34,642 bases of DNA from the NCBI RefSeq assembly GCF_024753145.1, contig NZ_JANUGU010000015.1, positions 1 to 34,642 of the forward strand. The letters run 5' to 3'. A program made the position numbers and the translations under genes. The DNA comes from Massilia terrae. Its GTDB lineage: Bacteria > Pseudomonadota > Gammaproteobacteria > Burkholderiales > Burkholderiaceae_D. The notes under the pieces are model-generated. The model saw only the letters and a list, made by a program, of their open reading frames with translations. It was not told where the DNA came from and did no database searches. Shown here in pieces: positions 25,538 through 33,056 of this stretch (position 1 is the stretch's first letter; each line of letters begins with the position of its first letter).

Positions 25538-25583
25538 GTTGTCTCCGTCATTGTTTACCCCTTGGCTTGCGGGCTTTTCTTGT

Positions 25584-27089
25584 TCAGGCGGCACGGCACA
25601 TGGCCGCGACGTACTCCTCGTGCGTGGGCATCAGGTCCACGCAACGCGCGATCACCGCGCGCACCTGCTGCAGGTGCGCCCGCACCGCATCGATGGCATG
25701 GGCGTCGGCCAGGGGATGGTAGCCGCGCGCGCGCAGCCCCTGCCCATGCATTACCTGGAACCAGCTTGCTTCCGAAAACATTTCACTGTTCTCGCGGAAG
25801 ATGCGTCCTTGTCCTTTGAACAGCTCGATCTTGCGCAGCAAGGTCTCGGGGACATCCATGGTCCGGCAGAAGTTCCAGAATGGGGAATCGGTGCGCGCCG
25901 TCTGGTGGTAATGCAGGATCAGGAAATCGCGGATTCGCTCATACTCGAAATCGGTCTGCCGGTTGAATTCATCGGTATCGGCCTGGCGGAAATCGCGCGT
26001 CGGGAACAAGGCTGCCAGGCGCGCGATCGCCGACTGGACCAGGTGAATGCTGGTCGATTCGAGCGGCTCCATGAAGCCGGCCGCAAGCCCCATGGCAACG
26101 CAATTGCGGTTCCAGACCTTGCGCCGCTTGCCGGTAACGAAGCGGAGCAATCGAGGTTCGGCCAATGCTTCCCCATCCAGGCCCGCCAGCAGTTCGGCGG
26201 CAGCCTCGTCGTCGCTGAGATATTTGCTGCTGTAGACGTGGCCATGGCCGATGCGGTGCTGGAGCGGAATGCGCCAGCGCCAGCCGGCACGGCCGGCCGT
26301 GCACCGCGTATAAGGCAGCAGCGGCCCCGCCGGAGCACCAGGCACCGCCAGCGCACGGTCGCATGGCAGCCAGTGACTCCAGTCGTCGAACCCGGTGTGC
26401 AGCGCACCCTCGATCAGCAGGCCGCGAAATCCGGAGCAGTCAATGAACAGGTCCGCCTCCACCACCTCGCCGCTGGCCAGCACCACCGACTCGATGAAAC
26501 CATCGGCTGCGCGCAGGCGCGCATGCTGCACCCGGCCTTCGGTGCGCAGCACGCCACGCGCCTCGCAGAAGCGGCGCAGGTAGCGGGCATACAATCCGGC
26601 GTCGAAATGAAAGGCGTGCGCGAGGTCAGCCATCGGCGAACCGGGCATGTCGCGGCGCGCGCGCATGAATTTGTTGCGCCTGGGAGCGGCCGAGGTGATC
26701 GCGTAATCGGCCAGGTCGCCCGCCTCTCCGAGCTGGTGCAGCTTCAGCCAGTAATGGTGGAACGCGGCCGCCCCGAGGTCCTGGCCGATGGTGCCGAAGC
26801 CGTGGAAGTAGGCTTGGCCGAGTCCGCCCCAGTCGACGAACTCGATCCCAAGCTTGAAGCTGCCTTGCGTGTGGCGCAGGAAGTCGTCCTCGTCGATGCC
26901 CAGCGCCTCGTTGAACAGCCGGATCGAAGGGATGCTCGCCTCGCCCACTCCGACCGTGCCAATCTCCTCCGACTCGACCAGCCGGATCCGGCACTCCTGC
27001 GGCAGGACGCGCGACAGCCCGGCGGCCGCCATCCAGCCGGCAGTCCCCCCGCCGACGATGAGTATTTCCCTGATTGCCTGTCCTGTCAT
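25584..27089 (-). CDS. Flavin-dependent tryptophan-halogenase-like protein
   Basis: An FAD-dependent enzyme of 501 residues. The FAD motif VGGGTAGWMAAAGLS is at the N-terminus. The catalytic Lys is Lys79 in GSFKLGIEF, the same number as in PrnA. The halogenase motif WxWxIP is present as GWRWRIPLQHRIG (Trp270, Trp272), and the active-site loop GFMEPLESTSIHL contains Glu341 and Glu344. All key residues are kept, so halogenation chemistry is possible. Related genes recur beside TonB-dependent receptors in carbohydrate loci of other Proteobacteria, with no known role. No flavin reductase is in the window. The ATG at 27089 has GGAG 5 bases upstream. It lies between the receptor (69-base gap with a hairpin) and the dextranase. 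Confidence 0.9.
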   Translation of the reverse strand: MTGQAIREILIVGGGTAGWMAAAGLSRVLPQECRIRLVESEEIGTVGVGEASIPSIRLFNEALGIDEDDFLRHTQGSFKLGIEFVDWGGLGQAYFHGFGTIGQDLGAAAFHHYWLKLHQLGEAGDLADYAITSAAPRRNKFMRARRDMPGSPMADLAHAFHFDAGLYARYLRRFCEARGVLRTEGRVQHARLRAADGFIESVVLASGEVVEADLFIDCSGFRGLLIEGALHTGFDDWSHWLPCDRALAVPGAPAGPLLPYTRCTAGRAGWRWRIPLQHRIGHGHVYSSKYLSDDEAAAELLAGLDGEALAEPRLLRFVTGKRRKVWNRNCVAMGLAAGFMEPLESTSIHLVQSAIARLAALFPTRDFRQADTDEFNRQTDFEYERIRDFLILHYHQTARTDSPFWNFCRTMDVPETLLRKIELFKGQGRIFRENSEMFSEASWFQVMHGQGLRARGYHPLADAHAIDAVRAHLQQVRAVIARCVDLMPTHEEYVAAMCRAA

Positions 27090-27104
27090 GTTCGCTCCAT
27101 GCAT

Positions 27105-27132
27105 GCCCGGCCGGCGTCGCCACCGGCCGGGC
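27105..27132 (-). promoter_or_regulatory. Strong intercistronic hairpin after the receptor gene
   Basis: GCCCGGCCGG (27105-27114) pairs perfectly with CCGGCCGGGC (27123-27132) around an 8-base loop. It lies between the receptor stop and the halogenase start on the operon transcript. No U-tract follows, so it should protect the receptor part of the message from decay, not end transcription fully. Confidence 0.55.
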
Positions 27133-27158
27133 GCTTGCCTACCCGAGGCGCCCGGTGG

Positions 27159-29879
27159 TCACAGCTTGTAATTCACCCCGAACAGCACCGTCTTGCCATA
27201 CTTGGTGGATGAGGTGATGTTGTCCGGCCGGTCCTGGTACTCCTGGTATTTCGCGTTGGTCAGGTTGTTCACCTGGAGCAGCAGCGACGTGCCCTTCAGC
27301 CAGCCGGCCTCGAAGTCATAGCCGATCTGCAGATCGACCACTTTCTCCGCCTTGATGTACTGGAAGCGGCGATTCGACGCGTAGCCGATGATCTCGCCCA
27401 GGAAGTTCGAGCGCTGGCGCTGCGCCACCCGGGCCGAGAAACCATGCTTCTCGTAGTAGAGCGTCAGGTTGCTGGTCTGGCGCGACAGGCCGGGAAGCGG
27501 GCTGTTGTCGTTGTTCCCGAACGGCTTGATGGCACTGTCGGTATGCGCATAGCTGGCCTGGACACCGAAACCATCCAGGGGCTGGAGCAGCAAGCTGAAC
27601 GGCAGCGATGCCGACAACTCGACGCCATGGATGTTGCCGCCGGTGCCGTTCTGCGGCTGGGTGAACTCGCCAATATTGGATTTCGGCGTGAATGGCGACA
27701 GGTTCTGGTGCCCCGTGAAGTCATACATGCCATTGGTGTAGGTGTAGATGTAGGAGTCGAGTTTCTTGTAGAACGCGGCCGCCGCAACGTACGCCTTTTT
27801 ATCGAAGTATTTTTCGTACGACAGGTCGATCGCCTTGGCGCGGAAAGGCTCGAGACGAGGATTGCCGCCGCTGCCCTTCCAGAGCGGGCCATGCAGGTCG
27901 AGCCCATCCACGTAGTAGGTGCCGCTGTTGCTCATCTGGTCCATGCGCGGACGTGCCATCACCTTGGCCAGGCCGAGGCGGACGGTTTGCTCGTGCGCGA
28001 ACGAGGCGGCGAGGTTCAGGCTCGGCAGCACGTCGGTGTACCTTGCGCCGTCGGTCAGCCGCGAGACCGGACGGTTGCTGTCCCCGCTACCGCTGCCGGT
28101 GTCGATCGCATTCCCGGTCGAGCTCTGGTCGATATGGACCACCTGCACGCCCACATTGCCGCGCACGGGAATGGATGCCACCTCGGTGTCGATGTCGAGC
28201 TTCGTATAGCCGGTGAAATTCTTCTCGGTGACTTCCCACGCCTTCAGGTAGATGTCGAAATAGTTGTTCGTGACAAAATTGTAGCGGCCGGCCAGTCCCA
28301 GCTCGTTATAGCTGATCATCGGGATCCCGGAGTCGCCTGCCAGCGCCGAGCCGGCGCCAGTGATGGCGCCATTGTCGCCAGCCTTGAGCTGCAACTGGTA
28401 TTCCGGCACGCTGCGGCTCTTGTAGCGGTTCGAGTAGTTGACGCCCGCGGTCAGGCGGCTGACAGGCCAGTTGTCCGGCAAGCTGCGTTCGGCCGACAGG
28501 CGCACGGACTTGAGCCTGTCCTCCACTTGCAGATTCTTCAGGTAGCCCGCCATGCCCCATCCGCCGGCGTCCATCAGCGTGATGATCTTCGGGTCCGTGT
28601 AGTTCAGGCTGGGCTTCCACTGCAGGCCCGCCAGCCCGGCCGCGCCGTTACTGAACGCGATCGAATCGCCCATGTTCTTCGGGGCGCCGGCCCAGGTCTC
28701 GTACGGCGATTCGTGGCGCTTGGCCTCGGAATAGCTCAAGTCGCCCTCAACGGTCCAGTTGGCATCCAGGCGCAGCCGGTTGTTCCAGCCCGCGGCCTTC
28801 AGTTTGGCCTGGCTCTGGTCGATGTCATTCGCGATCACGGCGTGCGTGCCGTTCCACACGCCGCTATCGACCTTGCCGTCCTTGATCACCGGATCGGTCA
28901 AGGTGCAGCCGGACGCGCAGCCCCCGCTCCAGCTCGCGTTGGCCACCGTCTCGTAGCCCTTGCGCGTGGTCGGCGAATCGAACTTCGAATAGTACAGGTC
29001 GACCATGCTCGCGAAATCCTTGTTCGGCTTCCACTGCAATACCCCCATCAGGCCGTCGCGCTTTTCATCCTTGTGGTTGGTGAAGTCCTTGAAGTGGGTT
29101 GGCGCGCTGACCGTCTGGCCGCCCACCACGACGTCCGAATAATCGCCGTTGCGGATGGTGGCATTGCCCTGGCTCTGGAAGCGCGCGAATCCGAGGGCGA
29201 CGCCGAACGTCCTGTCGGCAAACTGATCGATGTAGAACGCGGACAGGCGCTTGCCCCTGCCGCTGCCGGCTTCGCTGCCGACCCCTTCCTTCTGGCCGCG
29301 CACATTGAGCGCCACTTGACGCCCTGAAAACGCGAGCGGGCGCACGGTCTGCAGGTCGATCGTGCCGGCCAGGCCCTGGCCGATCAGGGTGGCGTCCGGC
29401 GTCTTGTAGATCACCACGCCAGACAGCAGTTCGGACGGATACTGGTCAAACTGCGCACTCCGGTTATCGCCGGTGCTGACCTGCTCGCGGCCGTTCATCA
29501 GGGTCGAGGCAAAGTCGCCAGACATGCCGCGCACGCTAATCTCCTGCGCCCGCCCGTTGACACGTTGCGCTGTCAAGCCAGGCAAGCGCGCGATCGATTC
29601 GGCGATCGAGGAGTCGGGCAACTTGCCGATGTCCTCAGCCGAAATGGCCTCGACGATCGACGTCGCATCCTTTTTGACCGAGATGGCGTCTTCGATGCCC
29701 TTGCGGATCCCGACCACTTGAACCTGGGTGATCCCGCTTTCGGCCGGGGTCGCCGCAACCTGGCCAGCCGCCGCTGCGGTCTGGGCCTGGGCCGCTGGAG
29801 CGGCGGAAAACGCGGCAATAATGGAACATGCGGCTGCGATTGGCTTTAAGCGGAATTCGGCAATACCTGTGCTGATCAT
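27159..29879 (-). CDS. TonB-dependent receptor for glucan oligosaccharides
   Basis: Outer-membrane beta-barrel importer of 906 residues. The signal peptide ends in AQA near residue 32. A TonB-box-like ITQVQVVGI is followed by the plug domain (about 50-170), with SAEDIGKLPDSSIAESIARL then PGLTAQRVNG and the IRGM-like SVRGMSG, ending VIYKTPDATLIGQGLAGTID. The barrel follows to the end (VLFGVNYKL). This pattern is of the Caulobacter/Xanthomonas type (TIGR01782) linked to carbohydrate uptake. AGGAG lies 7 bases before the ATG. First gene of the operon; it should import dextran fragments through TonB energy. The sugar is inferred from neighbours. No inner-membrane anti-sigma pair is encoded here. 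Confidence 0.93.
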   Translation of the reverse strand: MISTGIAEFRLKPIAAACSIIAAFSAAPAAQAQTAAAAGQVAATPAESGITQVQVVGIRKGIEDAISVKKDATSIVEAISAEDIGKLPDSSIAESIARLPGLTAQRVNGRAQEISVRGMSGDFASTLMNGREQVSTGDNRSAQFDQYPSELLSGVVIYKTPDATLIGQGLAGTIDLQTVRPLAFSGRQVALNVRGQKEGVGSEAGSGRGKRLSAFYIDQFADRTFGVALGFARFQSQGNATIRNGDYSDVVVGGQTVSAPTHFKDFTNHKDEKRDGLMGVLQWKPNKDFASMVDLYYSKFDSPTTRKGYETVANASWSGGCASGCTLTDPVIKDGKVDSGVWNGTHAVIANDIDQSQAKLKAAGWNNRLRLDANWTVEGDLSYSEAKRHESPYETWAGAPKNMGDSIAFSNGAAGLAGLQWKPSLNYTDPKIITLMDAGGWGMAGYLKNLQVEDRLKSVRLSAERSLPDNWPVSRLTAGVNYSNRYKSRSVPEYQLQLKAGDNGAITGAGSALAGDSGIPMISYNELGLAGRYNFVTNNYFDIYLKAWEVTEKNFTGYTKLDIDTEVASIPVRGNVGVQVVHIDQSSTGNAIDTGSGSGDSNRPVSRLTDGARYTDVLPSLNLAASFAHEQTVRLGLAKVMARPRMDQMSNSGTYYVDGLDLHGPLWKGSGGNPRLEPFRAKAIDLSYEKYFDKKAYVAAAAFYKKLDSYIYTYTNGMYDFTGHQNLSPFTPKSNIGEFTQPQNGTGGNIHGVELSASLPFSLLLQPLDGFGVQASYAHTDSAIKPFGNNDNSPLPGLSRQTSNLTLYYEKHGFSARVAQRQRSNFLGEIIGYASNRRFQYIKAEKVVDLQIGYDFEAGWLKGTSLLLQVNNLTNAKYQEYQDRPDNITSSTKYGKTVLFGVNYKL

Positions 29880-30020
29880 GCTGTCTCCTGTGCTGTTGCG
29901 ATGTTATGTCGATGTTTTGATGGGTTGATGCGTCGTGCCAACTTGCCGCCCGGGCTGCCGTCACGCGGACATCACCCGCCTTCCCTTGGCTACTTACCCT
30001 TACCACATTCGCAAGCATAT

Positions 30021-30042
30021 TTTACGCAATCGATTTCGTAAA
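30021..30042. promoter_or_regulatory. LacI-type operator 1 (receptor side)
   Basis: A 22-base inverted repeat, TTTACG to CGTAAA at the ends and ATCGAT in the centre, matching its complement at 20 of 22 positions. Its core GCAATCGATTTC has the GCAAnCGnTT form of LacI/PurR-family operators with a central CG. It overlaps a candidate -10 for the receptor operon. Confidence 0.55.
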
Positions 30043-30190
30043 TATTTTTTAAACGCTGTTGTAGCCATACTACGCACTTGTTAAGCGTCAACGCAAAGAA
30101 TTTATCCTTGTTACGCATAAAAATTCGCGCATCGAGAAAGATTGCTACAATTGCCCCCTGCGGGACTGATGGGATGAAGAAGAGTAATTT

Positions 30191-30206
30191 CCGCAAACGT
30201 TTGCGG
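30191..30206. promoter_or_regulatory. LacI-type operator 2 (regulator side)
   Basis: CCGCAAACGTTTGCGG is a perfect 16-base palindrome with a central CG, close to the PurR/LacI operator form. It lies 131 bases before the regulator start, between two -10-like boxes, so autoregulation is likely. Confidence 0.65.
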
Positions 30207-30278
30207 CAAGCCAATGTGATGAACAAAGACGTCCACGACCTTTTCGCTCGGCGAGTAGGGCGTCCACCATTTTTCGAC

Positions 30279-30284
30279 TAGAAT
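30279..30284 (+). promoter_or_regulatory. Candidate -10 of the LacI-family gene
   Basis: TAGAAT 53 bases before the ATG. The -35 is poor. An alternative -10 (TACAAT, 30146) lies upstream of operator 2. Confidence 0.35.
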
Positions 30285-30337
30285 CCACACGATTAATCAA
30301 TGATGGCCGCTCAACACTGGCCAAGCACAGGAGTCCC

Positions 30338-31417
30338 ATGGCGCGCCCGCGAAAGACAGCCACTGAAGCAGCCCCCCTCCGTCCGGAGCGCTCTGCGCGC
30401 CCGCAGATGTCCGACATCGCACGCCTTGCAGGGGTTTCGGTGTCGGCGGTGTCGCGCGCATTGAGAGGCAGCCCGGAAATCGGGGACGAGACACGCAAGC
30501 GCATCGTCGAGCTGGCGCACTCGCTCAATTACACGGTGAACGTCGGCGCCCAGAACCTGCGGCTGCGACAGAACACGACCGTTGCGGTCATCGTGCCCTC
30601 GCTCTCCAATCTGCGCCAACGTCTTACGGAACCGTTCTTTATCAGCCTGATCAGCGCGATCGCGAACGCCCTCACCGATCGCGGCTTCGAAATGCTGCTC
30701 ACACGGGTTGAAGCCACCCGCACCAACTTTGCGGACGCTTACTTCACCGGCCGTGCAGCCGGCCTGATCTTCACCGGCCAATGGCTGGGCCATGACCAGT
30801 TGAACGAACTTGCCTTGTCCAAGGTGCCGTTCGTCGTCTGGGGTGAACAACGCGAGCAGCAGGTGTACTGCACGGTGGGCACCGACAACCTGCAAGGCGG
30901 CCGGATCGCGACCGAACACCTGCTTGAGCAGGGCGCGCGCAATGTCGCGATCATCGGCGACTTCAACACACTGGAACTGAAGAATCGCTACGAGGGATAT
31001 TTGCTCGCGCACCGTGAGCGCGGCCTGGAACCGGCGGCGGATCTGCTGATGCAGACCAGCTTCGACACCGAGGCGATTGAACGCAGCACCGAGGCTCTGC
31101 TCGCCAGAAACAAACCGGTCGACGGGATATTCGCCTGCAGCGACTTGACGGCGATGACAGTGATCAACACACTGATCCACCACGGAAAGCGCGTGCCGGA
31201 GGATATCGCGGTAAGCGGCTACGATGACATCGAACTGGCGAGCTACTTCCGGCCTTCGCTGACAACGGTCCGGCAGCCGATGGAGGCCGCCGCCGACGCC
31301 ATCGTGGAGGCGCTGATCGAGCAGATGAAGGGGGAACGGCCCGCGTCGCGGCGACTTGTCACCGAGCTGGTGAAACGAGAATCGACCGCTCCCGCGCAAA
31401 TGAAGCCGCGATCCTAG
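30338..31417 (+). CDS. LacI-family transcriptional regulator of the glucan locus
   Basis: Repressor of 359 residues. After a basic N-terminal extension the LacI HTH is at about residues 24-45 (MSDIARLAGVSVSAVSRALR), then the hinge helix region SLNYTVNVGAQNLRL. The rest is the periplasmic-binding-protein-like effector domain, with VAVIVPSLSN, the dimer core, and the typical DGIFACSDLTAMTVINTLIH and SGYDDIELASYFRPSLTTVR. AGGAG lies 5 bases before the ATG. It is divergent from the receptor operon and the intervening operators fit this family, so it is very likely the local repressor, with an isomaltose-type sugar as inducer (inference). No strong terminator is seen before the convergent mnmE. 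Confidence 0.92.
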   Translation: MARPRKTATEAAPLRPERSARPQMSDIARLAGVSVSAVSRALRGSPEIGDETRKRIVELAHSLNYTVNVGAQNLRLRQNTTVAVIVPSLSNLRQRLTEPFFISLISAIANALTDRGFEMLLTRVEATRTNFADAYFTGRAAGLIFTGQWLGHDQLNELALSKVPFVVWGEQREQQVYCTVGTDNLQGGRIATEHLLEQGARNVAIIGDFNTLELKNRYEGYLLAHRERGLEPAADLLMQTSFDTEAIERSTEALLARNKPVDGIFACSDLTAMTVINTLIHHGKRVPEDIAVSGYDDIELASYFRPSLTTVRQPMEAAADAIVEALIEQMKGERPASRRLVTELVKRESTAPAQMKPRS

Positions 31418-31507
31418 CGGCCCGCTTTTCCTGCCTGGCCTGTCACACGACGGCTACCCTTGCCGGCTGCCTTCGCTTGATTTCATCGGCACACATTGGA
31501 ACGTCAG

Positions 31508-32887
31508 CTATTTTCCAATACAGAACCGACTGAAGATCACCCCCAGCAAATCATCCGGCGTGAACTGGCCGGTGATGCTGGACAGGTGATCTTGCGCCAA
31601 GCGTAGCTCCTCCGCGAACAGGTCCAGCGACTGATCGTTCTGCGCCGCATGCGCTGCCGCGAAGTCGAGGTGCTTGCGCGCCTCGCGCAGCGCGATCAGG
31701 TGGCGTTCGCGCGCCAGGTACAGCGACTCGCCGGTCTGCTGCCAGCCGGCGATGCGCAGCAGCTCCGCCCGCAGCAGGTCGATGCCCTCCTTCTCCGCCG
31801 CCGACAGATAGACGTGGGTCGCGTCCGCCGTTGGCTCGACCGTGGCCTTGTGGCCGGACAGGTCGATCTTGTTCCAGATGCGCACCACCGGCACGCTGTC
31901 CGGAAACGCGGCCATGATGTCCTCGTCGGCCGCGGTCGGCCCCTTGCTGGCATCGAGCAGGTGCAGGATCACGTCCGCCTTGCCGACTTCGCCCCAGGTG
32001 CGCTCGATGCCGATGCGCTCGACCACGTCGATGTCTTCATGGATGGCGCGGATGCCGGCCGTGTCGACGATGTTCAGCGGAATACCTTCGATCTGGATGG
32101 TTTCGGTCACCTTGTCGCGCGTGGTGCCCGCGATCGGCGTGACGATCGCGACGTCCGAACCGGCCAGCGCGTTGAGCAGCGAGGACTTGCCCACGTTCGG
32201 CTGGCCCACCAGCACCACGTTCAGGCCTTCGCGCAGCAGCGCGCCCTGCGCGGCCTGCTTGAACACGTGGTCCAGCGATTCGACGATGGTCGCCAGCTGG
32301 CCGCGCGCATTCGACTTTTCGAGGAAGTCGATCTCCTCCTCCGGAAAGTCGAGCGTGGCCTCGACCAGCATGCGCAGGTTGATGGTCTGGTCGACCAGCT
32401 TGTGCACCACCTGCGAGAACGCGCCCGACAGCGATTGCGACGCCGACTTGGCGGCCGCTTCGGTGGACGCGTCGATCAGGTCGGCGACCGCTTCCGCCTG
32501 CGCCAGGTCGAGCTTGTCGTTAAGGAAGGCGCGGCGCGTGAATTCGCCCGGCTCCGCCAATCGCAAGCCCAATTCCGCGCCTGCTTCAAGCACACGCGCC
32601 AACAGCATCTGCAACACGATCGGTCCGCCGTGGCCTTGCAGCTCCAACACATCCTCGCCCGTGTACGAATGGGGTGCCTTGAAATACAACGCAATGCCCT
32701 GGTCGATGACCTCGCCGCTGGCGGACTTGAACGGGATGTAAGTCGCGTGGCGCGGCGCCAGCGTGGTGCCGGGAAACAGAGCGTCGATCAGCGGCGCCAG
32801 CGATTTGCCGGAAGCGCGCACGACGCCGATGCCGCCGCGTCCTGGGGCGGTGGCAATGGCTGCAATGGGGGAAGTGTCGAGTTTCAT
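31508..32887 (-). CDS. mnmE: tRNA uridine-5-carboxymethylaminomethyl(34) synthesis GTPase MnmE
   Basis: GTPase of 459 residues that with MnmG makes the cmnm5 modification at the wobble uridine of certain tRNAs. The N-terminal folate-binding domain starts TSPIAAIATAPGRGGIGVVR, and ELQGHGGPIVLQMLL is conserved. The G domain has GQPNVGKSSLLNAL (G1), the G2-type TPIAGTTRD, DTAGIR (G3) and NKID (G4). The C-terminal FCIGK contains the essential cysteine. All motifs are intact. A -10-like TACAAT (32894-32899) ends 6 bases before the ATG, and no Shine-Dalgarno is visible. It is convergent with the LacI-family gene and divergent from the OpgB-like gene. Confidence 0.97.
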   Translation of the reverse strand: MKLDTSPIAAIATAPGRGGIGVVRASGKSLAPLIDALFPGTTLAPRHATYIPFKSASGEVIDQGIALYFKAPHSYTGEDVLELQGHGGPIVLQMLLARVLEAGAELGLRLAEPGEFTRRAFLNDKLDLAQAEAVADLIDASTEAAAKSASQSLSGAFSQVVHKLVDQTINLRMLVEATLDFPEEEIDFLEKSNARGQLATIVESLDHVFKQAAQGALLREGLNVVLVGQPNVGKSSLLNALAGSDVAIVTPIAGTTRDKVTETIQIEGIPLNIVDTAGIRAIHEDIDVVERIGIERTWGEVGKADVILHLLDASKGPTAADEDIMAAFPDSVPVVRIWNKIDLSGHKATVEPTADATHVYLSAAEKEGIDLLRAELLRIAGWQQTGESLYLARERHLIALREARKHLDFAAAHAAQNDQSLDLFAEELRLAQDHLSSITGQFTPDDLLGVIFSRFCIGK

Positions 32888-32893
32888 GAAGGG

Positions 32894-32899
32894 ATTGTA
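32894..32899 (-). promoter_or_regulatory. -10 box of mnmE close to its start codon
   Basis: TACAAT on the minus strand, six bases before the ATG at 32887, which would make the message nearly leaderless. The -35 region is poor. Confidence 0.4.
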
Positions 32900-32951
32900 A
32901 TTTATCCACCCGCATCACGTGGCGCAGCAGAGGTGAATGTAAACACCGCAA

Positions 32952-32982
32952 GCTACACAACAGTAACAAAGCCGCTACAAAC
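32952..32982 (+). promoter_or_regulatory. Three 11-base direct repeats, possible OmpR/PhoB-class site
   Basis: GCTACA (32952), GTAACA (32963) and GCTACA (32974) recur at exactly 11-base spacing, with GTAAACA further upstream at 32939. Tandem, one-turn-spaced sites of this kind are bound by OmpR/PhoB-type response regulators. They lie between mnmE and the opgB-like gene. Confidence 0.4.
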
Positions 32983-32992
32983 CCTGAGAATA

Positions 32993-33008
32993 GTTAACGT
33001 TTTTTAAC
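32993..33008. promoter_or_regulatory. Small inverted repeat near the opgB-like start
   Basis: GTTAA (32993-32997) and TTAAC (33004-33008) are inverted around CGTTTT. It is about 50 bases before the start of the OpgB-like gene and may be part of its promoter or an operator. Confidence 0.3.
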
Positions 33009-33056
33009 ACTGGCATTGCTGACAATCCACGGGTCAAGTTTCCAGTGTCCAATGCC

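Larger units (their letters stand above)
29880..30337. promoter_or_regulatory. Divergent control region of the glucan locus
   Basis: The 458 bases between the receptor and the LacI-family gene are AT-rich compared with the genes. They hold two LacI-type operators (30021-30042, 30191-30206), a minus-strand -10-like TAAAAT at 30019-30024 overlapping the first operator, and plus-strand -10-like boxes TACAAT at 30146-30151 and TAGAAT at 30279-30284. No gene of its own is supported. Confidence 0.55.

Noticed and set aside
25380..27212. 610-codon plus-strand frame opposite dextranase and halogenase
   Set aside because: Spans two well-supported genes on the other strand and has only shadow composition.
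27444..29327. 627-codon plus-strand frame opposite the receptor
   Set aside because: Valine/Arg-rich shadow; the receptor on the minus strand is certain.
30078..30281. 67-codon plus-strand frame in the divergent control region
   Set aside because: It crosses operator 2 and promoter-like boxes, has no Shine-Dalgarno and no recognisable pattern.
32902..32910. DnaA-box-like TTATCCACC near mnmE
   Set aside because: A single box with one mismatch; no cluster, no AT-rich unwinding region and no dnaA nearby, so not an origin.
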